Counted from the first letter of the stretch, positions 16,190-26,457 are shown. The stretch: 42,331 bases of DNA from an uncultured Clostridia bacterium (GCA_947624345.1 CANQJW010000004.1:1-42331); one strand, 5' to 3'. The notes: generated from the letters alone by a model not told the origin. Made by a program: numbers and translations.

Positions 16190-16882
16190 TTAATTCTTTA
16201 AAAGTCCTTCTTCGGTGTGATCATCGTATAACGGCTCGTTCGATAAAACTCCGTCTATGCCACTTACATCTGAAGGCTCACTGACAACAGGCTCATAATC
16301 ATTCTTATGACGAACCTTTGTGTCAAATCTCTCGATAAATGTGAAATACTTCTGTGCCGCTTCAACCTGATCAATGTCAAACGGACACTCGTCTGCAATT
16401 TGCTTTGTATTTAGTGCCGCAACGGTAAACTCAATGATCTGATTGCCATCGTTGTCATAGAAAATGGCATTGGTTTTCATATATCTTATTACTATTCTTG
16501 ATAGGTTGTCAAGAGCAAGCCTTATCGGCTTTTCGGCAACAGCTCCGCCGCCCCTGAATTTAATAGGAATAGCATAGCTTTCCCACTCTTTGAAAGCGTA
16601 GATAAAATACTCATAGGTATATGATTTTTTGCCTCGTGCGTTTGCTCTTGAGCCTGTTTTGTTTGCAAATACAATCGTCAAATCATCAATATCAACATCG
16701 GGAAGTGCGTTTTGAACAAGTGTATTAACACGCTGAATATCACGCTTCAGCCTGTTCTTACGCCATTTTTTACTTAACGCTTTACAGATAATAATAAGCA
16801 GTATAAGAAAAACGATTGCCGCAATAGCTATGAAGAAAATCATAGTTCCCTTATCATTGAATACATCTCTTAAAAAATCCAT
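16190..16882 (-). CDS. single-pass membrane protein of unknown function
   Basis: I do not recognise this 230-residue protein. Residues about 13-34 form one strong transmembrane helix, followed by a basic stretch (KKWRKNRLKRD), so the long C-terminal part should be cytoplasmic. A folded alpha/beta region of about 130 residues follows, then an acidic tail of about 45 residues. There is no signal peptidase site. It lies between fhs (36 bases upstream) and tsaE (16 bases downstream) on the same strand, so it is probably co-transcribed with t6A and one-carbon genes. No function is proposed. Confidence 0.65.
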   Translation of the reverse strand: MDFLRDVFNDKGTMIFFIAIAAIVFLILLIIICKALSKKWRKNRLKRDIQRVNTLVQNALPDVDIDDLTIVFANKTGSRANARGKKSYTYEYFIYAFKEWESYAIPIKFRGGGAVAEKPIRLALDNLSRIVIRYMKTNAIFYDNDGNQIIEFTVAALNTKQIADECPFDIDQVEAAQKYFTFIERFDTKVRHKNDYEPVVSEPSDVSGIDGVLSNEPLYDDHTEEGLLKN

Positions 16883-16918
16883 TTTTCACAATCTCCGTTC
16901 GTCAATTTTAGCCCAGAC

Positions 16919-18589
16919 TTAAAACAGTCCGCTTATATTTCCGTCATTGTCACAGTCTATATTATTTGCAGCAGGAACCCTAGGAAGTCCTGGCATTGTC
17001 ATAATATCGCCCGTATACGCAACAATAAAGCCTGCTCCGTTTGAAAGCTTTAAGTCCCGAACCGTTATTTCAAAGCCCTCGGGCTTTCCTAGCTTTGTCG
17101 GATCATCAGAAAGCGAATACTGCGTTTTTGCAACACAAACAGGTATATCTGCGTGACCTAACGCTTCGATTTCCTTGATCGCCTTCTCTGCCTGCTTGGT
17201 GTAAATAACACCGTCGGCACGATAAATTTCTTTTGCGATAATGTCAAGCTTCTCCTTGATAGACAGCTTTTCATCATATAAGGTGTGGAAATTGCCCTCA
17301 CATTTCGCTATGGTATCACAAACCTTTTGAGCTAGGTCTGTTCCGCCGTTTCCGCCCTTTTCAAAGATTTCAGCAAGGGATACTTCCACTCCCATTTCAG
17401 CACAGAAATCTTTTATGTAATCAATTTCTGCATCACTATCTGTGTGGAATTTATTTATCGCAACCACAACAGGAACCCCAAACTTATGCATATTTTCAAT
17501 GTGGGTCTTGAGATTCACTATTCCCTTTTTAAGGGCTTCAACATTCTCTTCAGTAAGCTTATCTCTTAAAACTCCGCCGTTGTATTTGAGAGCGCGAATA
17601 GTAGCAACTAAAACTATGCAATCAGGGGTAAGTCCGCCGAATCTGCATTTGATATCTAAAAACTTTTCAGCGCCTAAGTCTGCGCCAAAGCCTGCCTCGG
17701 TAATGCAATAATCCCCCAGCTTTAATGCAAGCTTTGTTGCACGGACTGAATTACAGCCGTGTGCAATATTCGCAAAAGGTCCGCCATGCATAATAGCAGG
17801 ATTATTCTCAAGCGTCTGAACAAGGTTTGGTTTTAGTGCGTCCTTTAAAAGTGCTGTCATTGCACCACAGCCCTTTAACTGCTTTGCATAAACGGGATTT
17901 CCGTCTAAATCATAAGCCACCAGAATTTTCTCCAATCGCTTTTTCAAGTCGTCCAGACTTGATGCAAGGCACAAAATCGCCATAATCTCTGTTGCAACGG
18001 TTATCTGGAAGCCGTCCTCACGAGGTATTCCGTTTACCTTTCCGCCAAGACCTATGTTTATATATCTCAACGCTCTGTCGTTCATATCAAGACAGCGTTT
18101 TATAAGTATTCTTCTCTGATCTATTCTGAGCTCATTTCCCTGCTGCATATGGTTATCAATAAGCGCACACAGAAGATTATTTGCAGAAGTTATTGCGTGC
18201 ATATCTCCTGTGAAGTGAAGATTTATATCCTCCATAGGAACAACCTGAGCGTATCCTCCGCCTGCCGCACCGCCTTTGATTCCAAACACAGGGCCAAGTG
18301 AAGGCTCTCTCAACGCTAAAACAGCATTCTTGTTTATCTTAGCCATAGCCTGAGCAAGACCAACAGAAATAGTTGTCTTTCCCTCTCCGGCAGGAGTAGG
18401 ATTTATAGCTGTAACTAAAATCAGCTTTCCGTCATCCTTACTTTCAAGCTTTTTGAAAAGTGATTCCGAAAGCTTAGCCTTATAGTGTCCATAAGGTTCA
18501 ATATCCTCGTTATCAATCCCCAATTTTTTTGCAATTTCAGTGATTTTCAGCATCTTGGCATTTGAAGCGATCTCAATATCAGACAACAT
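16919..18589 (-). CDS. fhs: formate-tetrahydrofolate ligase
   Basis: Fhs makes 10-formyltetrahydrofolate from formate, tetrahydrofolate and ATP, feeding purine and formyl-Met-tRNA synthesis or acetogenic one-carbon flow. The nucleotide motif TPAGEGKT lies at residues 65-72, and the family signature [19 protein letters not shown] follows near 105-123; 556 residues is the usual length. The start is ATG 18589, since AGGAGGG lies 6 bases upstream; the longer open frame to 18643 adds residues without homology. It heads a minus-strand run of five genes ending in rpiB. Its promoter shares a -35 hexamer with divergent rsmE. Confidence 0.95.
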   Translation of the reverse strand: MLSDIEIASNAKMLKITEIAKKLGIDNEDIEPYGHYKAKLSESLFKKLESKDDGKLILVTAINPTPAGEGKTTISVGLAQAMAKINKNAVLALREPSLGPVFGIKGGAAGGGYAQVVPMEDINLHFTGDMHAITSANNLLCALIDNHMQQGNELRIDQRRILIKRCLDMNDRALRYINIGLGGKVNGIPREDGFQITVATEIMAILCLASSLDDLKKRLEKILVAYDLDGNPVYAKQLKGCGAMTALLKDALKPNLVQTLENNPAIMHGGPFANIAHGCNSVRATKLALKLGDYCITEAGFGADLGAEKFLDIKCRFGGLTPDCIVLVATIRALKYNGGVLRDKLTEENVEALKKGIVNLKTHIENMHKFGVPVVVAINKFHTDSDAEIDYIKDFCAEMGVEVSLAEIFEKGGNGGTDLAQKVCDTIAKCEGNFHTLYDEKLSIKEKLDIIAKEIYRADGVIYTKQAEKAIKEIEALGHADIPVCVAKTQYSLSDDPTKLGKPEGFEITVRDLKLSNGAGFIVAYTGDIMTMPGLPRVPAANNIDCDNDGNISGLF

Positions 18590-18652
18590 AAAAACCCTCC
18601 TAAGACTTATTCTAGTATTCTTCCGTCGCCGAGCAAAGCTCATAATATATTA

Positions 18653-18681
18653 AGTATAACATATATTAAATGATTTTGCAA
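18653..18681 (-). promoter_or_regulatory. fhs promoter (shares -35 with rsmE promoter)
   Basis: On the minus strand TTGCAA (18681-18676), 17 bases, TATACT (18658-18653). TTGCAA is its own reverse complement and also serves the plus-strand promoter. Confidence 0.75.
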
Positions 18682-18704
18682 AATTTTTTTATGTATGATA
18701 TAAT
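18676..18704 (+). promoter_or_regulatory. rsmE promoter (shares -35 with fhs promoter)
   Basis: TTGCAA (18676-18681), 17 bases, TATAAT (18699-18704). The hexamer is centred in the 10-base palindrome TTTTGCAAAA (18674-18683). Confidence 0.8.
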
Positions 18705-18739
18705 TAAGAAAGCACAAAAATTATTGAAAGGATATAGGT

Positions 18740-19474
18740 ATGCCCAGATTTTTTGCTGATAAAAATAATATAAGTGATAATAATATCACAATTGACGGCA
18801 GTGATGCTCAGCATATAGGTCGCTCTCTGAGAATGAAAATCGGTGAAGAGCTTATACTATGCTGTGATAAAATTGATTACAAAACAAAAATCCTTAGCAT
18901 AAGCGATAATGAAGTGTGTTGCGAGATTTTGGAAAAATCCCCGATAATCTCTGAGCCAAATGTCAGCCTCACATTATATCAGGCGGTTCCAAAGCTTGAT
19001 AAGCTTGAGCTTATTACCCAGAAAGCCGTTGAGCTGGGTGTCGCAAAAATCATTCCTGTAATAACCTCACGCTGTATCTCACGCCCTGATAAAAAGGGCT
19101 TTTCAAAGAAAAAGGAACGTCTTAACAAAATCGCACTTGAGGCCGCTAAACAGTCGGGCAGAGGTATAATTCCACAGGTTTGGGACATACTAGACTACAA
19201 AACCGCTGTAAAAAGTCTTAAAGAACACGATTTTTCATTTGTCTGCTATGAAAAGTGGGGTATTCCCTTTTCGAGCGTTGTCAACCCATTAGATTTCAAG
19301 GATAAGAGCGTCGGGCTTTTTATCGGCAGCGAGGGAGGATTTAGTGAAAGCGAAATAGCCCTCTGCGAGGAAATGGGAATAAAAACAATAAGTATGGGCA
19401 AACGCATATTGAGGTGCGAGACAGCCCCGATAAGTGCAATAAGTATCATTATGGCACTGAGTGGGAATATTTGA
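18740..19474 (+). CDS. rsmE: 16S rRNA m3U1498 methyltransferase
   Basis: RsmE methylates N3 of U1498 in 16S rRNA with S-adenosylmethionine. The 244-residue SPOUT protein begins MPRFFADK and has an N-terminal PUA-like RNA-binding part (SDAQHIGRSLRMKIGE), then the knotted SAM-binding part with LGVAKIIPVITSRC, AAKQSGRG, FIGSEGGFSESE and GKRILRCETAP, all diagnostic. GAAAGGATATAGGT precedes the ATG. In many bacteria it follows prmA; here it stands alone, divergent from fhs. Confidence 0.93.
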   Translation: MPRFFADKNNISDNNITIDGSDAQHIGRSLRMKIGEELILCCDKIDYKTKILSISDNEVCCEILEKSPIISEPNVSLTLYQAVPKLDKLELITQKAVELGVAKIIPVITSRCISRPDKKGFSKKKERLNKIALEAAKQSGRGIIPQVWDILDYKTAVKSLKEHDFSFVCYEKWGIPFSSVVNPLDFKDKSVGLFIGSEGGFSESEIALCEEMGIKTISMGKRILRCETAPISAISIIMALSGNI

Positions 19475-19514
19475 TTCCTATTTAATATATCGACTAATTT
19501 TTGATAAAAAGGTC

Positions 19515-19543
19515 TTGAAATTGAAAAATAATCGTGCTATAAT
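19515..19543 (+). promoter_or_regulatory. promoter of the small acidic protein gene
   Basis: TTGAAA (19515-19520), 17 bases, TATAAT (19538-19543), with the extended -10 TGC. It is one of the strongest-looking promoters here. Confidence 0.8.
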
Positions 19544-19590
19544 CTTGATATGAAAAAGATAAAATCTTGTCAACATAAAGGAGATGTTTA

Positions 19591-19884
19591 ATGATGAGTA
19601 AATTAAAAACTATTCTCGGTATTTCAGCTATCGCTGGTGCAATTGCCGCAGTAATTGCATATAAGAGAAAGAAAGACCTCGAAGATTATGAATATGAGGA
19701 ATTTGACGAGTGCTTCTGTGACGATTGCTGCTACCCTGATGAAGAATCGGCAGAAAAGGCTATAGACGAAGCGGCTGAAAATTCCGAAGAATCTGATGAA
19801 GCTGAGGATCTATCTGAAGAGGCTCCCGAAGAAACAGATGAAAATGTTGCTCCGGAAGCTGAAGCAGATCTGGCAGAGGAATAG
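19591..19884 (+). CDS. small acidic Cys-cluster protein of unknown function
   Basis: I do not recognise this 97-residue protein. Residues about 7-24 form a short hydrophobic helix followed by KRKK, so it is probably membrane-attached with its bulk in the cytoplasm. A compact cysteine cluster (C41, C43, C46, C47 in CFCDDCC) lies in an acidic patch and could bind metal. The remaining 50 residues are overwhelmingly Glu, Asp and Ala and probably disordered. AAAGGAGATG precedes tandem ATGs at 19591 and 19594. It has its own strong promoter and terminator, so it is a real, separately expressed gene. Confidence 0.7.
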   Translation: MMSKLKTILGISAIAGAIAAVIAYKRKKDLEDYEYEEFDECFCDDCCYPDEESAEKAIDEAAENSEESDEAEDLSEEAPEETDENVAPEAEADLAEE

Positions 19885-19908
19885 AATATACAAAAATTCA
19901 ATAAAAAT

Positions 19909-19943
19909 AACCGATGGCGTTTAAACTTCGTTTGAGACGATCC
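19909..19943. terminator. terminator between convergent genes
   Basis: AACCGATGG (from 19909) pairs with CCATCGGTT (to 19940), with further CGT/ACG pairing inside, followed by TTTATTTTTA. Confidence 0.88.
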
Positions 19944-19960
19944 ATCGGTTTTTATTTTTA

Positions 19961-21814
19961 TCAGGAATTCATATTGTCGATTATCTTTTTAAGCTCTGAG
20001 AGCTGTTCCTCGCTTCCGCCGATTACCGCTTTGATCTCATCAATTGTTGCGGATTTCAACGCCTCTTTGGTCTTGAAGTGCATAATAAGCTTCTTAGCCC
20101 TCGCGTCACCTATTCCCTTTACTTTGGTAAGCTCAAGCTGATAGGTGTTCTTTTTGTGCTTGGCAGCCTGAAAGGTTATCGCATAGCGGTGAACCTCGTC
20201 CTGAATACTTGTGATAAGGTTGAATGCTGATTTCATCTGAAAAACGCTTATTTCCCCTCCGCCGGTGGCGATAGCCCTTGTGCGGTGTCTTGAATCCTTT
20301 ACCAAGCCGTAAAGCGGAATATCCAGATGATACTTTTCCAAAACAGAGCTCACAGCATTTACATGCCCCTTTCCGCCGTCTAGAAATATCAGATCGGGAA
20401 GCGTTTTAAAGCCCTCGTCTGTTTCATTAGGGTCAAGATAACGCTTGATACGGCGTTCAATTACCTCCTGCATACAGGCATAGTCATTCTGTTCGAAAAC
20501 GGTTTTTATAGTGAACTTCTTATAGTTCTTTTTGAAAGGTCTTGCGTTTTTAAACACAACCATTCCCGCAACCATATTGGCAGAGGCAAGATTCGAGATG
20601 TCATAACACTCGATATATTTAGGCGGATTGGGAAGCCCCAAAAGCTTTGAAAGCTCGTCCAGAGCAATAATTTCTTTCCCTGTCCTGCCTACCTTAATAG
20701 ATATCTGCTCGCCTGCATTGGCACGAGCCATTTCAACAAGCCTTAGCATATCTCCTCTCTGAGGAATTTTTATATGAACCGCCCTGCCCGACTTCTCGCT
20801 CAAAAACCTATCCGCCAGATCCGGGTCATCGATCTCGCCGTCTAAGAAGATATTTTTAGGTATATCAGCCTTATCTGAATAAAACTGATACAAAAAATCT
20901 CCACGCATTTTTTTAGTATCCTCTATCTCGCCGAGCATAAAGCTTACCTTGTCAAAAAGCCGTCCTCCGCGATACATCAGAACGCTTGCACAGGCGATCT
21001 CGACATTCTCTGCCAGAGCAATTATATCTGCGTCTTTCATATTCTCGTCGATTATCTTTTGGTTTTCTGATATTTTTTCAATCGCACGAATCCTGTCACG
21101 AAGTTTAGCCGCCTGTTCAAAGTCCAGCTCATCTGACGCATTTTCCATAAGGTTTCTTAGTCTTTCAACAGATTTAGCAGAGCCGTTTTTCATATAGTCA
21201 ACAGCCTGATTTATAATTTCTCTGTAATCCTCTTTTGAAATTCTTCCTCTGCAAAGACCCATACACTTATTTATATGATGATTCAGGCAAGGTCTTCCCT
21301 TTTTAAAATCCCTCGGGAATACCTTATGACAGGTGGGGAGCTTAAAGACATTGTTTGCCTCCTCGACCGCCTGTTTAACGGCATAACTGCTGGTGTAAGG
21401 CCCTATATAGAATGCCTTGTCGTCATCCTTTTGAAGCACCGCCGAAATTCTCGGATAATCTTCATTTGTGATTTTAATATAGCTGTAGCCCTTGTCGTCC
21501 TTTAACAGAATATTATATCTCGGCATATTCTGTTTAATAAGCGAGCATTCTAATACCAGTGCTTCAAACTCGCTGTCTGTGACGATAAAGTCGTAGTCAT
21601 AAACCTGAGAAACCATTTTTGCAACCTTAGGAAGATGATCAGCAGACGCACGAAAATAACTGGTAACACGCTTTCTTAAGCTCTTTGCTTTTCCGATATA
21701 TATAATCTTACCATTTTCGTTTTTCATTATATAACACCCGGGCAACAGGGTGAGATTTGATGTTTTTTCCCTTAAATAGGGAAGTCTTTTATTTTCATTT
21801 TCAGTTACTTTCAT
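19961..21814 (-). CDS. uvrC: excinuclease ABC subunit C
   Basis: UvrC makes both incisions around bulky DNA lesions after UvrA and UvrB have loaded. The GIY-YIG nuclease domain lies in the first 100 residues (PGCYIM, IYIGKAKSLRKR), the UVR domain that binds UvrB is at ELDFEQAAKLRDRI, the RNase H-like endonuclease part includes YDISNL and LIFLDGGKGH, and two helix-hairpin-helix motifs end the protein. The 617-residue length is normal. ATG 21814 is preferred over GTG 21823 because GGTGA lies at the right distance. uvrA and uvrB are not in the window. Confidence 0.94.
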   Translation of the reverse strand: MKVTENENKRLPYLREKTSNLTLLPGCYIMKNENGKIIYIGKAKSLRKRVTSYFRASADHLPKVAKMVSQVYDYDFIVTDSEFEALVLECSLIKQNMPRYNILLKDDKGYSYIKITNEDYPRISAVLQKDDDKAFYIGPYTSSYAVKQAVEEANNVFKLPTCHKVFPRDFKKGRPCLNHHINKCMGLCRGRISKEDYREIINQAVDYMKNGSAKSVERLRNLMENASDELDFEQAAKLRDRIRAIEKISENQKIIDENMKDADIIALAENVEIACASVLMYRGGRLFDKVSFMLGEIEDTKKMRGDFLYQFYSDKADIPKNIFLDGEIDDPDLADRFLSEKSGRAVHIKIPQRGDMLRLVEMARANAGEQISIKVGRTGKEIIALDELSKLLGLPNPPKYIECYDISNLASANMVAGMVVFKNARPFKKNYKKFTIKTVFEQNDYACMQEVIERRIKRYLDPNETDEGFKTLPDLIFLDGGKGHVNAVSSVLEKYHLDIPLYGLVKDSRHRTRAIATGGGEISVFQMKSAFNLITSIQDEVHRYAITFQAAKHKKNTYQLELTKVKGIGDARAKKLIMHFKTKEALKSATIDEIKAVIGGSEEQLSELKKIIDNMNS

Positions 21815-21920
21815 AAAAATCACCGTTTTGTGAAATGTACTATATATATTATAGTAACATACATACCAAAAAAATAATATTAAAAAAAATCATAAAATTA
21901 TTAAATAATTATTTTTAATA

Positions 21921-21949
21921 TTGAATTTAGAAATTTAAAGTTATATAAT
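21921..21949 (+). promoter_or_regulatory. antiporter promoter
   Basis: TTGAAT (21921-21926), 17 bases, TATAAT (21944-21949), in a very AT-rich stretch. Confidence 0.7.
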
Positions 21950-21987
21950 GTATAAAGCTTAATTTTAATGCGGAAGGAAGTAGCATT

Positions 21988-23208
21988 ATGCAAACTTTTA
22001 TCAACAACCTTATAAACTCTGATTTCAGCTACCTGCTGTTTATTGCAATAATTTTACTGTCAACAAAATTTTTAGGGCTTGTCACAATGAAGTTCCGTAT
22101 GCCTCAGGTAGTAGGCGCTTTAATTGCAGGCTTCATACTTGGTCCTGCGGTTTTGAATTTAGTCAGAGACACTGATTTAATATCATCTCTTGCGGAGATA
22201 GGAGTTATAGTTTTGATGTTCTGCGCAGGACTTGAAACAGACTTAAACGAGATGAAAAAGACGGGTGCCGCCTCGTTTGTGATAGCACTTATCGGAGTTT
22301 TACTGCCGTTAGCAGGAGGCTTCGGAGTTGCGTACCTTGCAAACAGCGATCCTGATTTAATTCTTCACGATGTATTTATAGGTATTATCTTAACGGCTAC
22401 CTCTGTAAGCATTACCGTCGAGACTCTAAAAGAACTCGGTAAGCTAAACTCTCATGCAGGAAATGCTATTCTAGGAGCGGCAATTATAGACGATGTTCTG
22501 GGAATTATCGGCTTGACTATTGTTATGAGCTTGGCAGACTCGTCGGTAAGCATACTGATAGTGATTTTGAAAATCATTGCTTTCTTTGTATTTGCTGTAA
22601 TTGCGTGTTATCTTTTCCGCAAGCTATACTCAAAATGGACTTCAAGAACTGAAAAGGATCTGAGAAGATATTCAATAACGGCATTTGCATTTTGTCTGCT
22701 TTTATCTTTCTGTGCGGAATTTTTCTTCGGCGTTGCAGACATTACAGGTGCATACATTGCCGGTCTTGCAATTGCAAAAACCCCGAAAACCGAATATGTT
22801 ACCAAGAAATTCGACACCCTTTCTTATCTGCTTTTATCGCCTATTTTCTTTGCAAGCATAGGCTTAAAGGTCAACTTCTCGGGTATGACCTCGACCATCT
22901 GGATATTTGCTATTGTTCTGACGCTGGTTGCAATTATAACTAAAATTCTCGGCTGCGGTCTTGGAGCAAAGCTGTTTAGATTTACTACAAAAGAAAGCCT
23001 GCAGATAGGCATTGGAATGATCTCAAGAGGCGAGGTCGCACTTATCGTCGCAAGCAAGGGAGAAAAAATGGGACTTATGCCTCCTGAATACTTCGGGCCT
23101 GTCGTTCTAATGGTTATCGTCACAACTATTATAACTCCTGTGCTGTTGAAGATAGTATTCAAAGGAAAGAGCAAGCAAGCGGCGGAGATTCCAGAGCAGA
23201 CAGTTTAA
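21988..23208 (+). CDS. CPA2-family cation/proton antiporter
   Basis: A 406-residue integral membrane protein with about 12-13 helices, matching the Na+/H+ exchanger fold of the CPA2 (Kef/NapA) family. Family features are VVGALIAGFILGPA in helix 2-3, the AAIIDDVLG motif whose paired Asp residues carry the transported ions, and the late MISRGEVALIVAS segment. It has no C-terminal TrkA-N/RCK domain, so it is more like a simple Na+ or K+/H+ antiporter than KefB/KefC. GGAAGGAAG precedes the ATG. It has its own promoter and two downstream terminators, so it is monocistronic. Confidence 0.88.
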   Translation: MQTFINNLINSDFSYLLFIAIILLSTKFLGLVTMKFRMPQVVGALIAGFILGPAVLNLVRDTDLISSLAEIGVIVLMFCAGLETDLNEMKKTGAASFVIALIGVLLPLAGGFGVAYLANSDPDLILHDVFIGIILTATSVSITVETLKELGKLNSHAGNAILGAAIIDDVLGIIGLTIVMSLADSSVSILIVILKIIAFFVFAVIACYLFRKLYSKWTSRTEKDLRRYSITAFAFCLLLSFCAEFFFGVADITGAYIAGLAIAKTPKTEYVTKKFDTLSYLLLSPIFFASIGLKVNFSGMTSTIWIFAIVLTLVAIITKILGCGLGAKLFRFTTKESLQIGIGMISRGEVALIVASKGEKMGLMPPEYFGPVVLMVIVTTIITPVLLKIVFKGKSKQAAEIPEQTV

Positions 23209-23233
23209 TCTGAGATATGAGTATAATTTATTA

Positions 23234-23313
23234 GGGGCAGCCCTCTCTTGCATGGGCTTTAGCTGAAAATTCACAGCATTTTCAGCTAAAAATAGACTAA
23301 CGCTATTTGCCCC
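23234..23313. repeat. nested palindromic element after the antiporter
   Basis: An outer stem GGGGCA (23234-23239)/TGCCCC (23308-23313) encloses a perfect 13-bp stem TTTAGCTGAAAAT (23258-23270)/ATTTTCAGCTAAA (23278-23290). No reading frame fits. It could be a small RNA, a structured 3' end or a short miniature inverted-repeat element. Confidence 0.5.
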
Positions 23314-23322
23314 ATTAAAAAC

Positions 23323-23347
23323 ACAGTCCAATGGGCTGTATTTTTTT
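23323..23347 (+). terminator. first terminator after the antiporter
   Basis: ACAGTCC (23323-23329) pairs with GGGCTGT (23333-23339, one G-U) over the loop AAT, then ATTTTTTT. Confidence 0.8.
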
Positions 23348-23410
23348 AGCTAAAACTGCAAAGCTGTTTCCATTTTGATGTATATTTCTTATCCTACGGA
23401 CATAAAAATT

Positions 23411-23457
23411 CCTCCTATGGCATCTTTCTTTTATTTTACCATAGGAGGGTTTTTTTC
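23411..23457. terminator. bidirectional terminator
   Basis: CCTCCTATGG (23411-23420) pairs perfectly with CCATAGGAGG (23439-23448), followed by GTTTTTTT on the plus strand and AATTTTT on the minus. It separates the antiporter and the convergent sulfotransferase-like gene. Confidence 0.88.
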
Positions 23458-23516
23458 TATTGTCCGTTTTTATCGGTTCTGTTCAAAAGGTCTGTCAGGA
23501 TTTTATTTATACTTAT

Positions 23517-24698
23517 TTACTTCTTTTTAGATAAAACTTTACGCATCTTTGAAACTGCTTTCTTATACAGCGGACGCCTTTCATATGCAAGCTGTCTTTT
23601 AACCTTGTCTAGTTCTTTCTGTGTAGCTGCAAGCTTGTTACTCATACCTTCAATTTTTTTCTCCATAGCTTCATTCTGAATCTGAAGCAATCTGCCGCAC
23701 ATCAGCACAAGCTCTTCGGTAGAATAATCCCCTACCACATCATAATCCTTAATGATCTCATCTCTAAAGAGAACGCCATCTTCTCGGTTCAAAAACTCTC
23801 TTGCAATGGCCTCATTACCCTCTTTATATTTTGCCAAAAAGTCCATACGCTTTTCATAAGTGAAAAATTTTTTTGCGGGAGTGCCGTTTTTTCTCTCATC
23901 CTCTTCCTGAGCAATTTTCAGATAATTAACCAACCAATGCTTTCTTCTTGTTACAAAGCCATCAATTCCATTTAAAATCCTCTTTAATTCAAGAGCCTTT
24001 CCATAAAGGCTTGTATTGACAACTTTATCAGGCGAAATATATTTTTCATCGAGTTCAAGCCCCAACACATTCAAAAAATCAGAGATCAGTGTGTTTCCGT
24101 TACCTTCATACTGCTGTTTTTCATATACTCGAACAATAATATTTTCCTTTCCAATAGCCTGTTCAATTTCCTTTAGCTGTCTATAATAATCAAGCTTAAA
24201 AACATCTATATCTTCAGAATCCAGATATTCCTGAAAGCTCATCTGGATTTTAACTTTAACCCTCTGAGAATAATAAGACTCAAGAACCAAGTCCTGACTT
24301 CTTAAATATACTATTACTTTTAAGTCTATTCCTCTTTCTGATAAAGCGTCGCTTAACACTTTCCAGAAGTTCTCACGCCTAACATATCCGTTCCATACGT
24401 TTTCGTCAGATAATACAACATTCGGAAAGGTACCGGTAAGCTCTTTAATTTTATCCAGTCCCTCATAAAAACGCTCATTCTCTTCTTTGCGTATTTTTGC
24501 CTCATTCTCAGGTTTGCATATCTGATGATGCACTAAAAAATGCGCATTACGGCGAATATGAACTCCCGTATAGCGATAGCCAAATTCAGGATAGCAAAAG
24601 CCCTGCTTCTCCAGTATTTCTCTGTTTGAGTACAAAAACTCCTGAATTGCAGAAGTACCGGTCTTTGGAGTTCCAATGTGCAGATACAAAGTTGCCAT
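23517..24698 (-). CDS. sulfotransferase-like protein
   Basis: The 393-residue protein starts with beta-strand YLHIG and the loop TPKTGTSAIQ (10-19), the 5'-phosphosulfate-binding signature of PAPS-dependent sulfotransferases. A later strand VIVYLRSQDLVLESYYSQR resembles the 3'-phosphate motif with its Arg and Ser. The last 60 residues form a coiled coil ending in a very basic tail. No signal peptide is seen, so it acts in the cytoplasm. The acceptor is unknown; a glycan or lipid is possible. ATG 24698 follows AAAGGAG by 9 bases. It lies after pyrG with heptad array F between, suggesting a separate acquisition. Another nucleotide-binding role is possible. Confidence 0.6.
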   Translation of the reverse strand: MATLYLHIGTPKTGTSAIQEFLYSNREILEKQGFCYPEFGYRYTGVHIRRNAHFLVHHQICKPENEAKIRKEENERFYEGLDKIKELTGTFPNVVLSDENVWNGYVRRENFWKVLSDALSERGIDLKVIVYLRSQDLVLESYYSQRVKVKIQMSFQEYLDSEDIDVFKLDYYRQLKEIEQAIGKENIIVRVYEKQQYEGNGNTLISDFLNVLGLELDEKYISPDKVVNTSLYGKALELKRILNGIDGFVTRRKHWLVNYLKIAQEEDERKNGTPAKKFFTYEKRMDFLAKYKEGNEAIAREFLNREDGVLFRDEIIKDYDVVGDYSTEELVLMCGRLLQIQNEAMEKKIEGMSNKLAATQKELDKVKRQLAYERRPLYKKAVSKMRKVLSKKK

Positions 24699-24726
24699 AT
24701 TTTTATCTCCTTTACTTTTCAAAATC

Positions 24727-24768
24727 TTGCTTCTTGTCTCTTGACTATTACCTCTAATCTATTGTGTC
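24727..24768. repeat. heptad tandem repeat F (6 units)
   Basis: Six 7-base units in phase: TTGCTTC, TTGTCTC, TTGACTA, TTACCTC, TAATCTA, TTGTGTC. It has the same TNNNNTC form as arrays B, C and E and lies between pyrG and the sulfotransferase-like gene. Confidence 0.75.
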
Positions 24769-24803
24769 AAACCGCTGAACCATCATTGGCCATTGACTCG
24801 CCG

Positions 24804-26417
<1,614 letters not shown>

Positions 26418-26423
26418 TTACTT

Positions 26424-26457
26424 ACATACTCTCTTAAGAGTATGTATCCTCCTTTTT
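26424..26457 (-). promoter_or_regulatory. pyrG ribosome site separated by a hairpin
   Basis: On the minus strand AAAGGAGG (about 26455-26448) is followed by AT, then a perfect 9-bp hairpin ACATACTCT-TAAG-AGAGTATGT (26445-26424), then 9 bases, then ATG at 26414. Unfolded, the spacing of about 33 bases is too long; folded, it is about 11 bases. An in-frame TAA rules out an earlier start in this frame. Confidence 0.7.

Noticed and set aside
18590..18652. Tetrahydrofolate riboswitch ahead of fhs
   Set aside because: The leader is only about 60 bases and lacks the conserved core; only a small GAGC/GCTC hairpin is present.
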